NCBI GenBank assembly: GCA_964421355.1
Contig: CAYQWX010000004.1
Location: forward strand, 1 to 64,000
DNA length: 64,000 nucleotides
Origin: JALTDM01 sp964421355
GTDB taxonomy: Bacteria; Bacteroidota; Bacteroidia; Bacteroidales; JALTDM01
Direction of reading: 5' to 3'
Positions 34,624-43,461 of the stretch are shown piece after piece. A model generated the notes under the pieces. The model worked only from the letters and a program-made list of their open reading frames with translations, did no database searches and had not been told where the DNA came from. A program made the position numbers and the translations under genes. Within the stretch, counting starts at the first letter, position 1; each line of letters begins with the position of its first letter.

Positions 34624-36966
34624 TTATTTTAATCCTTCCAAAATTTGTTCCAAATGTGCCACACTGTTTATTAATACTTTTCTAGGTTTTCCGTTTGCCG
34701 GAGGACTTACTATTCCTGCAGCTTCAAGTTGGTCCATAATTTTTCCGGCTCTATTAAAACCAATGGCAAATTTTCTTTGAATCATAGAAGTAGAACCTGA
34801 TTGTCCTTCTACTACATAATAAGCAACTTCTTCAAATAATGGGTCTAATTTATCTAAAGATGATTTGCTTGCTTTTGCATCTTCACTCTCTTCTTCTGGT
34901 TCGGGCAACACAAATGGAGGTAATCCTCCCTGTTCTTTTATAAATGTTACAATGTTTTCCACTTCTTCTGTAGATAGGAATCCACATTGAATACGGGTAA
35001 AACCTGCACCTTTTGAGAACAGCAAGTCTCCACGACCTATAAGCTTTTCTGCTCCGGGAGAGTCTAATATTGTCCTGGAATCTACATTTGAGGTAACTCT
35101 AAATGCTATACGTGCGGGGAAATTTGCTTTTATCAGTCCTGTAATCACATTGGTAGATGGGCGTTGAGTAGCAATAATCATGTGCATACCTATTGCCCTT
35201 GCTTTTTGTGCTATACGTGCAATTGGCATTTCTATTTCTTTTCCTGCCATCATTATCAAATCGGCAAACTCATCTATTACTACCACTATGTATGGTAAAA
35301 AGTGATGACCTTGTGCAGGAGATAATTTTCTGTTAAAAAATTTTTCGTTGTATTCTTTTATGTTTCTTACTTTAGCTTTTTTCAATAGTTGATAACGGTC
35401 TTCCATTTCTTTTACCAGTGACAGCAACGCTTGTTTTACATTATCGGTATCGGTAATTACATAATCGTCTAAATCAGCCTCTATTGTTGCCAAAAAATGC
35501 TTTTTCAAATCATTATATAAAGAAAACTCTACTTGCTTGGGGTCTATCAGTACTAATTTAAGTTGTGTGGGGTGTTTTTTATAAAGGAGCGATGCTATTA
35601 TTGCATTTAGTCCTACAGATTTTCCTTGTCCAGTTGCTCCTGCTACCAACAAGTGAGGTAAGGTAGCCAAATCAAAGGTAAATATCTCATTATAAATAGT
35701 TTTTCCGAGAACCACAGGCAGTTCAGCTTCCATCTTTTGAAAAAGATTAGAACCAATAAGTGATTTCATAGAAACTATACGAGGAGTTTTATTTGGCACT
35801 TCTATACCGATAGTATCTTTACCTCTGATAGGAGCTATTATCCTTATGCCTAAGGCGGAAAGACTTAATGCTATATCGTTTTCAAGATTTTTTATACGAC
35901 TTATTTTTATGCCAGGAGCAGGTTTTATTTCGTACATTGTTACGGTAGGACCAACACTTGCAGAAATTTTAACTATTTCAATATTATAATTCTTTAACGT
36001 TTCAATTATTCTTTCTTTGTTTTCGTTTACTTCTGCCTCGTTTACAGTATTTTCTTGCGTATAATCTTTAAGTAATGATAATGTAGGGAATTTATAATTG
36101 GATAATTCCAATGTTGGGTCAAACATTGTATCTACGGTAAAATGGTCACCGTCTTTCACTTCTATTTTTTCATCTTCCAATATGTTTATCTCAAAATCAG
36201 TTTCTTCTGCTTTTTTATTTGTTCCGTTAATATCCGAAGTAGATTCTTTCTTATCTATTACTTCTATTGTTTCTTCTGTATTCGTAATATCAGGTTTGTA
36301 CTCACCTTCATTTATTTCAAATGCTTCATCAGGTTGTTTTTCTACTACAATTTTTGAAGTAGTAGTTTCTTTTTCTATTGGAGTTTTGTCATCTATATTT
36401 CCACTGGAAGTATAAAAATAGCTGTATATTTTATTCCACAAAGGAGTATGGACATTAACAAGTAAAATAAATGAAAATAAAACCCATAGTGAAATAGTTC
36501 CGATATGTCCTGCAAAAGATGAAAGCCACAAATTGAGAGAATAACCATAAAAACCTCCCAATAAAAATTCTTTATTAGCTATATATAAATCTACATATCC
36601 TAATACGGCAGATAACCATATCATAATAACAGTAGTAACAGTTATAGTATGCTTGTATGAAAAGATTTTTATTTTTAAAAGATTAAGTCCTGTTAGCAAT
36701 AGCAAAAAAGGTATGCCAAATGCTGCAATTCCTATAAATCGTGTAATAAGCTTATAACTCAAAAATGCTCCTAGTTTACCGGTAATATTATCTACTGTAA
36801 TTTGATGTCCAGAAAATACATTTACCCACTCTATATTATCTGTTTTCCAAGTAAATAAATAAGAAAAAAAAGCAAAAAAAAGATATGTGGAAAAAATTAT
36901 AAAAGTTACACCTAAAAAGAAAGCTATTTTATTTTTATCAATTTTATTTGTTCTCTTTTTTGCCAT
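34624..36966 (-). CDS. ftsK: DNA translocase FtsK/SpoIIIE
   Basis: This is a septum-located motor that pumps chromosomal DNA and aids dimer resolution at division. At 780 residues it has four N-terminal membrane helices (within about 12-170) and an acidic linker (about 175-300, rich in Glu and Thr). The motor has Walker A VAGATGQGKSVGLNAI (about residues 440-455), LVLIDPKQVEFSLY, Walker B YIVVVIDEFADLI and ATQRPSTNVITGLIKANFP. The C-terminal gamma winged helix (about 710-780, SGSTSMIQRKFAIGFNRAG) binds KOPS-type sequences. The linker is short compared with E. coli FtsK. It leads an apparent ftsK-lolA-mreC-mreD operon with a TATCTTTG box 30 bases upstream. Confidence 0.96.
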   Translation of the reverse strand: MAKKRTNKIDKNKIAFFLGVTFIIFSTYLFFAFFSYLFTWKTDNIEWVNVFSGHQITVDNITGKLGAFLSYKLITRFIGIAAFGIPFLLLLTGLNLLKIKIFSYKHTITVTTVIMIWLSAVLGYVDLYIANKEFLLGGFYGYSLNLWLSSFAGHIGTISLWVLFSFILLVNVHTPLWNKIYSYFYTSSGNIDDKTPIEKETTTSKIVVEKQPDEAFEINEGEYKPDITNTEETIEVIDKKESTSDINGTNKKAEETDFEINILEDEKIEVKDGDHFTVDTMFDPTLELSNYKFPTLSLLKDYTQENTVNEAEVNENKERIIETLKNYNIEIVKISASVGPTVTMYEIKPAPGIKISRIKNLENDIALSLSALGIRIIAPIRGKDTIGIEVPNKTPRIVSMKSLIGSNLFQKMEAELPVVLGKTIYNEIFTFDLATLPHLLVAGATGQGKSVGLNAIIASLLYKKHPTQLKLVLIDPKQVEFSLYNDLKKHFLATIEADLDDYVITDTDNVKQALLSLVKEMEDRYQLLKKAKVRNIKEYNEKFFNRKLSPAQGHHFLPYIVVVIDEFADLIMMAGKEIEMPIARIAQKARAIGMHMIIATQRPSTNVITGLIKANFPARIAFRVTSNVDSRTILDSPGAEKLIGRGDLLFSKGAGFTRIQCGFLSTEEVENIVTFIKEQGGLPPFVLPEPEEESEDAKASKSSLDKLDPLFEEVAYYVVEGQSGSTSMIQRKFAIGFNRAGKIMDQLEAAGIVSPPANGKPRKVLINSVAHLEQILEGLK

Positions 36967-36996
36967 TTAGTTTTTTTATAATTAAAAAAATTTTTA

Positions 36997-37004
36997 CAAA
37001 GATA
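36997..37004 (-). promoter_or_regulatory. -7 box (TATCTTTG) for the ftsK-lolA-mreC-mreD operon
   Basis: TATCTTTG on the minus strand ends 30 bases before the ATG at 36966. Confidence 0.5.
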
Positions 37005-37173
37005 CTTTATTTTTTGCGAGTATATTTCAGCAAGAAGTTAAAAAGGAAATATAAAAAATCATCTTAACTAAAAAATAAATATATTGTTAATACTTAATAG
37101 CGGTAGTCATTATTTATTTGGTATAAACAAGTTACAATGCTAATGCTTACAATATTTGTGTAATTAGTTTTTG

Positions 37174-37577
37174 TGGAGCTGCGGGGAATCGAACCCCGGT
37201 CCAAGCATAATTTGAATATGCCTTCTACATGCTTAGTCAGTTTTTGCGTATTCTGTTGCAAACCGGCAAACTGACAAGCCTATTTGCAACATAGCTCCAA
37301 AAATGTTTCTTTGCCACCGGAGCAAATGGCAAAGATAAGCCTGACTTTACGGTAGTACCACCATAAGCATAAGTCATCAGGCAAGGCTTATGCGGTGGCA
37401 GCCCGTCCCGCGTCCTTGACACGAGATTAAGCCTTATCCACCTTGTGGATTAGGCAGCGAGCGCGAAATTGCCTTCGCCAATTATTGTGTTTGCCGATCA
37501 GTTTTACGGGATGATACGGCAATCACCCGGCATGCAGGCATATTCTCCTTATACCTGTCAAAAACCTGGTCAGCCCC
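37174..37577 (-). ncRNA. ssrA: transfer-messenger RNA (tmRNA)
   Basis: This RNA rescues stalled ribosomes and tags the unfinished protein for proteolysis. The 5' end reads GGGGCTGACCAGG and the 3' end has a T arm with GGGGTTCGATTCCCC. GGGGCUG pairs with CAGCUCC to form the acceptor stem. The CCA is not fully encoded (the strand reads A-CA-A after the stem), so it must be added. The tag frame, 37450-37479 on the minus strand, reads GGC GAA GGC AAT TTC GCG CTC GCT GCC TAA, giving GEGNFALAA. Pseudoknot-forming inverted repeats lie on both sides of the tag. The gene is one-piece, not permuted. A TATTTTTG box lies 52 bases upstream. Confidence 0.97.
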
Positions 37578-37629
37578 ATTATTTATCAGAGCGGATATAA
37601 CTATACGACAACAAAGCAAAAAGGTTGCA

Positions 37630-37637
37630 CAAAAATA
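37630..37637 (-). promoter_or_regulatory. -7 box (TATTTTTG) for ssrA
   Basis: TATTTTTG on the minus strand lies 52 bases before the mature 5' end of tmRNA, consistent with a short processed leader. Confidence 0.4.
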
Positions 37638-37692
37638 TTATTTTTTAGCAACTAAAAGTATTGTAAATAAGTATAAATGAAAAAATAATACT

Positions 37693-37700
37693 TAATTTTG
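37693..37700 (+). promoter_or_regulatory. -7 box (TAATTTTG) for the first adhesin/PorP operon
   Basis: TAATTTTG ends 23 bases before the ATG at 37724 and is divergent from the ssrA promoter. Confidence 0.45.
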
Positions 37701-37723
37701 TAAAGATTTGGGACAAAAACAGA

Positions 37724-40700
37724 ATGAAAATAAAAACTTACATATATCTATTTCTCGTTACTTTATTATTTCCAATAGAAAATCTATTTTCTCAAAATGC
37801 TTTTATGGAAAATAGAGGTCAGTGGAGAGAACCGTTTTTGTACAAAAAGAATTTAACTTATGGTGCAGCGTTCTTTTTTAATGATTCCATAGTATATAAT
37901 TTTGTGAAACGGGAAGATGTTGCAAAATCTCATGCACACAATGAATTTACTTCTAATTTCACAGGAATTTTACATTTACATTCATTTGTAGTAGAGTTTC
38001 TAAACAAAAAAGACTCCTGTCGTATTGTTCCTACTGACAAACGAGATGATTATCTCAATTTTTTTATTGGAAATAATCCTAAAAAATGGAAATCTCATGT
38101 GCCTCACTACAATGAACTTTCTTATAAAAATGTATTTAAAGATGTAAATATTAATTTTTATTCAGATGGAAACACTATAAAATATGAATACATAGCATTA
38201 AACAGCAAAGCCGTTAGAAACATTAAATATAAGATAAAATATGCTAACAAAGTAGAATTAAACAAAGAAGGAGATTTAATAATACATACTTCTGTGAATA
38301 CAATTACCGAGCCTCTACCTTATGCTTATCAAATGATAAATGGAGAGCGAGTACAAATAGGCTGTAAATATGTATTGAAAAAAAACAATATTGTAGAGTT
38401 TCAAGTATATAATGTAGTAGATAAAAAACTGCCTATTATAATTGATCCATATTTAATATTTTCCACTTATAGTGGTTCTACTGCAGATAATTGGGGCTTC
38501 ACGGCAACATACGACAGCAAAAATAATGTGTACTCTGGCGGAATTGTCTTTTCCACAGGTTATCCTACCTCTCAGGGAGCTTTCCAAGTAAATTTTGCAG
38601 GAGGTCATGGTTATTCAAGTGGTTATTACCAGTATGGGTGCGATATCGGAATAATAAAATATAACGAAGACGGAACCCAAAGATTATACGCTACTTATCT
38701 TGGTGGTGCAAATAGTGAAGAGTTACCGCACAGTTTGGTTGTTGACAAAAATGATAATTTGATTGTAATGGGAGTAACCGGTTCTACAGATTTTCCTATT
38801 ACAAATGGAGCTTATGACAATTCTTTTAATGGAGGCGATAGTGTAGTTTATGACAATGTAATAGTATTCCAAAACGGAACTGACATATATGTTGCCAAAA
38901 TAAGCGAAGATGGAGCTAATTTATTGAGTTCTACATATATTGGAGGGAGTGCCAATGATGGATTTAATTTTAGAAACTCTTACGGTAATAGTAATTTTAT
39001 AATGGGTGGAGCGGATACAAGTTTGTACTATAATTATGCCGATGGAGCCAGAGGAGAAGTAACCGTTGATGATAGTGATTATGTATATATTGCATCTACT
39101 ACCTTTTCGGCAGATTTTCCTGAAGTAGGAGGTTTCTCTAATGGGTATAGAGGCAAACAAGAAGGTATAGCATTAAAATTAAGTCCTGATTTTTCATCTT
39201 TGGTATGGAGCGGGTACATATCGGGGAATGATGATGATGCATTATATTCGGTAGATTTAGCCAATAATGGAGATGTATATGTAGCAGGAGGAACAAAGTC
39301 CACTAATTTACCTGTAATGGTAAATTCGTATCATAGTTATTTTTCGGGGAAAGTAGATGGATATATTGCCTGTATAAAGGCAGACGGAAGCACATTAAAT
39401 GCTATTACTTATTATGGTACACAGGCTTATGATCAAATATATTTTGTGCGTGTAGATAAGCAAAATCACCCTTATGTAGCAGGTCAAACCGAAGCAGGAG
39501 GTAATGCTTTTATTCATAATGTGGTATATTCCAATCCTAATAGTGGACAATTCATTTCTAAGTTTACTCCTTTGTTAGATTCCTTAATTTGGAGTACTGC
39601 TATAGGTTCAGGAAATGGAAGACCTAATATCTCACTTACTGCTTTTGAAATAGATGTATGTAACCGTATTTATTTATCAGGTTGGGGCAGAGAATGGGCA
39701 ATATCAACAACTTCATGGGATACTATACAAGGAACTAAAAATATGCCTATTACATCAAATGCATATAGAGATAGTACAGACGGACAAGATTTTTATTTAA
39801 TGGTAATGGACGGAGATGCTACCTATTTGGATTATGCCACTTATTTTGGAGAATATCATTATTCTTCATGTGGTTATAGTGGACACGATCATGTGGACGG
39901 TGGCACAAGCCGTTTCAATAAAAGAGGAAATATTTGTCAAGCAGCATGTGCAAGTTGTGGTGGGTGTCAGCATTTTCCCACTTATCCGAATAATGTTTGG
40001 TCCACTAGCAACAATGCATCAAATTGTAACAATGCAGTATTTGAATTTTCTTTTGTAGATGATATAGTTACGGCAGAATTTAATGTTCCTCATATTTGTC
40101 CGGGAGATACAATACACTTTCAAAATAATAGTCATAATGCAGTATCTTATTCTTGGAACTTTGGGGATGGAACACCGCTTGACACAAATGCTAGTCCCTC
40201 GCATTATTATTCTACTCCGGGAACATATACAGTAATGTTGGTAGCTTCCAACTCTGGTTCATGTAATATGAAAGATACTATTTATAGAGAAATAACCATT
40301 CCGGAACCATTAAATATAACCACTTCCGTGTCTCCAATGATTTGTGGCAATATGGGAAGTGCTGAGGTAAATGTAACGGGAACAAGTTTACCTGTAACAT
40401 ATCAATGGAGCAACGGGGCAACAACTTCAAATATAAGCAATGTGCAAGCAGGCACTTATATTTTGACTATTACAGATGCAAATAATTGTCCTGTAGTGCT
40501 ACAAGTAAATGTGCCCGACAGTTCTTATAATGTTAGTTTAAGTGGCGAAGCAACCAATCAACCTTGTACGGGAAAATGTTTGGGAACAGCTTCGGTAGAA
40601 TTATCAGGATTTCATAACCCTTATTCTTTGATGTGGAATACAGGAGATACTTCTACCCATTTAACAAATCTCTGTGAAGGTGATTACTCTGTAACGGTAG

Positions 40701-41284
40701 TAGATGAAAATGGATGTGCCGACACACTTAATTTACATGTAGGCAATGACCATATAGAACCGGGTATAAATGTATGGAGTGATACAAATAATGTATATCC
40801 TGGCACAGAGGTACATGTTTTTGCCAATGATAGTAATATTTTTAATTACCAATGGTACCCGTTGGGAGTATCTGGAGGTAACAGCTCTAATATTACCGTT
40901 TATCCTACTTCTACACAAACCTATACAGTATATGCTTGGGACAGCAACGGATGTGCTTCTGTAGATAGTATTACTATAAGAGTGAGAGAAATAGTGTGCG
41001 GAGAACCTTATATTTATATTCCCAATGCTTTTTCGCCTAATGGGGACGGTAAAAATGATATTTTGTATGTATATGCAAATCCTGCATTAGTAAAAAATAT
41101 GCACTTGATGATATTTGATCGTTGGGGAGAATTGATATTTGAAACCACTGATTTAAATCATGGTTGGGACGGGACTTTTAAGGGAAAGATTTTAGATCCT
41201 GCTGTTTTTGTTTATTATTTGGAAGTAACTTGTATAAATGATGAGAAATTTATAAAAAAAGGTAACATTACTTTGCTAAAGTAA
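37724..41284 (+). CDS. T9SS type B-sorted adhesin with beta-propeller, PKD and SprB-like repeats
   Basis: This is an 1186-residue cell-surface protein. After a signal peptide (1-24, ending LFSQ) comes an AFMENRGQW domain (about 25-250) known from Bacteroidota surface proteins. Beta-propeller-like SBBP repeats follow (about 250-680, with YGTQAYDQIYFVRVD and similar). A Cys-rich patch (CQAACASCGGCQ, about 741) precedes one PKD domain (YSWNFGDGTPLDTNA) and two SprB-type repeats (TYQWSNGATTSNISNVQAGT and SLMWNTGDTSTHLTNLCEGD). The gliding-motility-associated C-terminal domain (about 1092-1186) reads YIPNAFSPNGDGKND, FDRWGELIFETTD, GWDGTFKGK and ends KKGNITLLK. This is a type B sorting signal handled with PorP/SprF partners, and such a gene starts 12 bases downstream. 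The likely role is adhesion or gliding. Confidence 0.93.
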   Translation: MKIKTYIYLFLVTLLFPIENLFSQNAFMENRGQWREPFLYKKNLTYGAAFFFNDSIVYNFVKREDVAKSHAHNEFTSNFTGILHLHSFVVEFLNKKDSCRIVPTDKRDDYLNFFIGNNPKKWKSHVPHYNELSYKNVFKDVNINFYSDGNTIKYEYIALNSKAVRNIKYKIKYANKVELNKEGDLIIHTSVNTITEPLPYAYQMINGERVQIGCKYVLKKNNIVEFQVYNVVDKKLPIIIDPYLIFSTYSGSTADNWGFTATYDSKNNVYSGGIVFSTGYPTSQGAFQVNFAGGHGYSSGYYQYGCDIGIIKYNEDGTQRLYATYLGGANSEELPHSLVVDKNDNLIVMGVTGSTDFPITNGAYDNSFNGGDSVVYDNVIVFQNGTDIYVAKISEDGANLLSSTYIGGSANDGFNFRNSYGNSNFIMGGADTSLYYNYADGARGEVTVDDSDYVYIASTTFSADFPEVGGFSNGYRGKQEGIALKLSPDFSSLVWSGYISGNDDDALYSVDLANNGDVYVAGGTKSTNLPVMVNSYHSYFSGKVDGYIACIKADGSTLNAITYYGTQAYDQIYFVRVDKQNHPYVAGQTEAGGNAFIHNVVYSNPNSGQFISKFTPLLDSLIWSTAIGSGNGRPNISLTAFEIDVCNRIYLSGWGREWAISTTSWDTIQGTKNMPITSNAYRDSTDGQDFYLMVMDGDATYLDYATYFGEYHYSSCGYSGHDHVDGGTSRFNKRGNICQAACASCGGCQHFPTYPNNVWSTSNNASNCNNAVFEFSFVDDIVTAEFNVPHICPGDTIHFQNNSHNAVSYSWNFGDGTPLDTNASPSHYYSTPGTYTVMLVASNSGSCNMKDTIYREITIPEPLNITTSVSPMICGNMGSAEVNVTGTSLPVTYQWSNGATTSNISNVQAGTYILTITDANNCPVVLQVNVPDSSYNVSLSGEATNQPCTGKCLGTASVELSGFHNPYSLMWNTGDTSTHLTNLCEGDYSVTVVDENGCADTLNLHVGNDHIEPGINVWSDTNNVYPGTEVHVFANDSNIFNYQWYPLGVSGGNSSNITVYPTSTQTYTVYAWDSNGCASVDSITIRVREIVCGEPYIYIPNAFSPNGDGKNDILYVYANPALVKNMHLMIFDRWGELIFETTDLNHGWDGTFKGKILDPAVFVYYLEVTCINDEKFIKKGNITLLK

Positions 41285-41296
41285 TAAGTTTTGAAA

Positions 41297-42316
41297 ATGC
41301 GTATTAGTATCTTGTCAATATTATTTATTGTTTTAATTTCTTATAAAGAAGGGGTATCACAAGATATTCATTTTTCACAAAATGATGTTATTCCATTATA
41401 TCTATCACCTGCTAATACAGGAGAAGGTTGTGATGTTAGGGCTTTTTTGAACCACAGGTCACAGTGGGCAGCTGTTACAGTGCCTTATGTAACTTTTTCT
41501 GCTGCAGCAGACAAGAAACTTTCAGGATATAAATGGCTCAACGGACATGATGCAGGAGTAGGTATAATTTTATCGAACGATAAAGCCGGAGATGGTGAAT
41601 TTACTACAACTCGCATAGATTTATTAGGGTCCTACAAATTTGACTTTCAATCCGAAATTATTAAACATTTATCTTTGGGATTGAGTATGGCTTATTCCAG
41701 AAGTAGCATTAACTTTAATAAATTACATTTTGGCAGTCAGTTCAATGGAGATTATTATGATCCCAACTTGCCTTCGGGTGAACATTTTGACAGAAATGCA
41801 TTTGGTTTTGTAGATTTTTCTTTGGGAGCATTATCGGTATTTCGTATAAAAGGATACCGAATAGATGTAGGGGCTTCATTAAATCACATAAACTCTCCTA
41901 AACAAAAGTTTTACGGAGATAAAGATACCAGATTATATACCCGATTAAATTGGTACTTAAAAGGATATTGGAACATAAACTCAAGTAATATTCTGTATCC
42001 TTTCTATTATTTGTATAAACAAGGACGCTTACGTGAGCATAACTTTGGACTGTTGCTTAAGCACTCTTTGCCAAGTATGGTAGTACGAAATGTGTATGTG
42101 GGAAGTTGGCTGCGTATGGGAGATGCTATTGTGCTTAAAATGGGGATGGATTACAATAATTTCACTTTGGGATTCAGTTATGATATAAATATATCTAAAC
42201 TCAAAGTAGCAAGTGGAGGAAAGGGAGCGATAGAATTATCTATGGTTTACCGTATTTGTCCTGTAAAAGAATTACCCAAAAAATCATTACAATATTATTG
42301 TCCCGAATTTTTGTAA
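41297..42316 (+). CDS. PorP/SprF-family T9SS membrane protein
   Basis: This is an outer-membrane beta-barrel of the PorP/SprF family that assists secretion or anchoring of type B CTD cargo. A signal peptide (about 1-20, ending GVSQD) is followed by the family opening DIHFSQNDVIPLYLSPANTG and FLNHRSQWAAVTVPYVTFSA. GAGVI-type strands (DAGVGIILSNDKAGDGEFTT, in two parts), LSLGLSMAYSRSSINF and LRMGDAIVLKMGMDYNNFTLGFSYDIN (in two parts) follow. The frame can be read from a TTG at 41291, but the ATG at 41297 gives a proper signal peptide (MRISILSILFIV). It is paired with the adhesin just upstream, which it probably serves. Confidence 0.92.
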   Translation: MRISILSILFIVLISYKEGVSQDIHFSQNDVIPLYLSPANTGEGCDVRAFLNHRSQWAAVTVPYVTFSAAADKKLSGYKWLNGHDAGVGIILSNDKAGDGEFTTTRIDLLGSYKFDFQSEIIKHLSLGLSMAYSRSSINFNKLHFGSQFNGDYYDPNLPSGEHFDRNAFGFVDFSLGALSVFRIKGYRIDVGASLNHINSPKQKFYGDKDTRLYTRLNWYLKGYWNINSSNILYPFYYLYKQGRLREHNFGLLLKHSLPSMVVRNVYVGSWLRMGDAIVLKMGMDYNNFTLGFSYDINISKLKVASGGKGAIELSMVYRICPVKELPKKSLQYYCPEFL

Positions 42317-42327
42317 TAGTAATATTT

Positions 42328-42663
42328 ATGAAGGAGAAAACTTTTTTTGAAAAAGTTATAGAAATAGTAAAACAAATTCCCGATGGTAGAGTAACCACTT
42401 ACGGTGCTATTGCAGAATGTGTTGGCATGAAAGCAAGTGCAAGAGCAGTAGGATGGATATTAAACAAAACCATAAGTTCTACGGAATTTATACCTGCCCA
42501 CAGAGTAGTAAACAGAAATGGATATTTAACAGGGAAAAAATATTTTCCAACACCTACTTTTATGCAGGAACTTTTGGAGAGCGAAGGAATAACGGTAAAA
42601 GATGATAAGGTAATAAACTTTGATAAAAAATTTTGGAATCCGTGCAATAAATCAAAAAAATAA
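42328..42663 (+). CDS. alkyltransferase-like DNA-binding protein (ATL; MGMT homologue lacking the Cys)
   Basis: This protein has the O6-alkylguanine-DNA alkyltransferase C-terminal fold at 111 residues. The fold is seen in PDGRVTTYGAIAECVGMKA (recognition-helix region), ARAVGWILNKTISSTEFIPA and GYLTGKKYFPTP. The active-site motif, normally PCHRV, reads PAHRV, so the alkyl-accepting Cys is Ala. Such ATL proteins bind O6-alkylguanine and hand the lesion to nucleotide excision repair rather than repairing it. The open frame extends back into porP, but the ATG at 42328 is preferred because it starts MKEKTFFEKV, the usual N-terminus. It follows porP by 11 bases and is convergent with aroE. Confidence 0.88.
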   Translation: MKEKTFFEKVIEIVKQIPDGRVTTYGAIAECVGMKASARAVGWILNKTISSTEFIPAHRVVNRNGYLTGKKYFPTPTFMQELLESEGITVKDDKVINFDKKFWNPCNKSKK

Positions 42664-42681
42664 AACCTAAAACAACTCTAT

Positions 42682-43461
42682 TTATTCTAAAATTAGTTCA
42701 AATACTTTTGTCTCTAATGTTGAAGGAAGTTTTTTTCTTGTAAAAAGTTGAAAGTTGCTTATTGCTTGCCCTATTAACCAGTATTCTCCGCGTATGTATT
42801 TATTTGTATTTAGCAATTTCACATAAGATGGCATAGGATAAATAGCATTCAAAAAATATGTATTTGCAAACAAATCTAAATGATTTTTTACAATACTTTT
42901 TACAAATTGATTATCTGGTATGGTATTGATAATTAAATCAGGATTAAATATATTGAAATCGTCTTTATCTATATAAGACAGGTTGTTATAATTATACAAA
43001 TTAATGATTTTGCTTGCATTTGACATAGTTCTATTAAAAACACCTATTTTTTTTCGTTGTAATACTAATGTATATATTGCTGCGGTAGCAGCTTTGCCTG
43101 CTCCTAATACTAAAACTCTATCAAAAACAATATCCGTCAAAGCATATTTTACGCCATATACATCAGTGTTGTATCCATAAAGTATTCCGTTGTTGTTTAT
43201 TATTGTATTTACTGCTTGTGTAGCTTGGGCAATTTCATCTTTTTTGTCTGCCATAAGGTAAGCCAAATGCTTAAAAGGTGCAGTAATGTTAGCACCTGTT
43301 AAATTTTGCAAATAAGCCTTAAAAGTTGAAACATCAATATTTTTATCAAGTTCAAGATGATAATATTTAGCACTTATTTTCATTTGCTCAAACCAGTAAG
43401 TAAAAATCTGTGGACTTTTACTATGTTTTATGGGATTGCCTATTACTGCAAATCGTTTCAT
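42682..43461 (-). CDS. aroE: shikimate 5-dehydrogenase
   Basis: This enzyme reduces 3-dehydroshikimate to shikimate with NADPH. At 259 residues it is of normal length. Motifs are in order: AVIGNPIKHSKSPQIF (substrate Ser pair), GANITAPFKH (catalytic Lys), QAVNTI, GYNTDVYGVKYAL (catalytic Asp), and the nucleotide-binding VLVLGAGKAATAAIYTL with FNRTMSNA. The open frame extends 87 bases upstream into aroD, but the ATG at 43461 overlaps the aroD stop as ATGA and gives the canonical MKRFAVIGNPI start. It is third in a DAHP synthase-aroD-aroE operon. Confidence 0.93.
   Translation of the reverse strand: MKRFAVIGNPIKHSKSPQIFTYWFEQMKISAKYYHLELDKNIDVSTFKAYLQNLTGANITAPFKHLAYLMADKKDEIAQATQAVNTIINNNGILYGYNTDVYGVKYALTDIVFDRVLVLGAGKAATAAIYTLVLQRKKIGVFNRTMSNASKIINLYNYNNLSYIDKDDFNIFNPDLIINTIPDNQFVKSIVKNHLDLFANTYFLNAIYPMPSYVKLLNTNKYIRGEYWLIGQAISNFQLFTRKKLPSTLETKVFELILE

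Noticed and set aside
37237..37422. Minus-strand 61-codon frame within tmRNA
   Set aside because: It lies in the tmRNA body; the only translated part is the tag at 37450-37479 in a different place.
42256..42327. N-terminal extension of the ATL protein reading back into porP
   Set aside because: The extension overlaps the porP coding end in another frame and has no family match; the ATG at 42328 gives the normal start.
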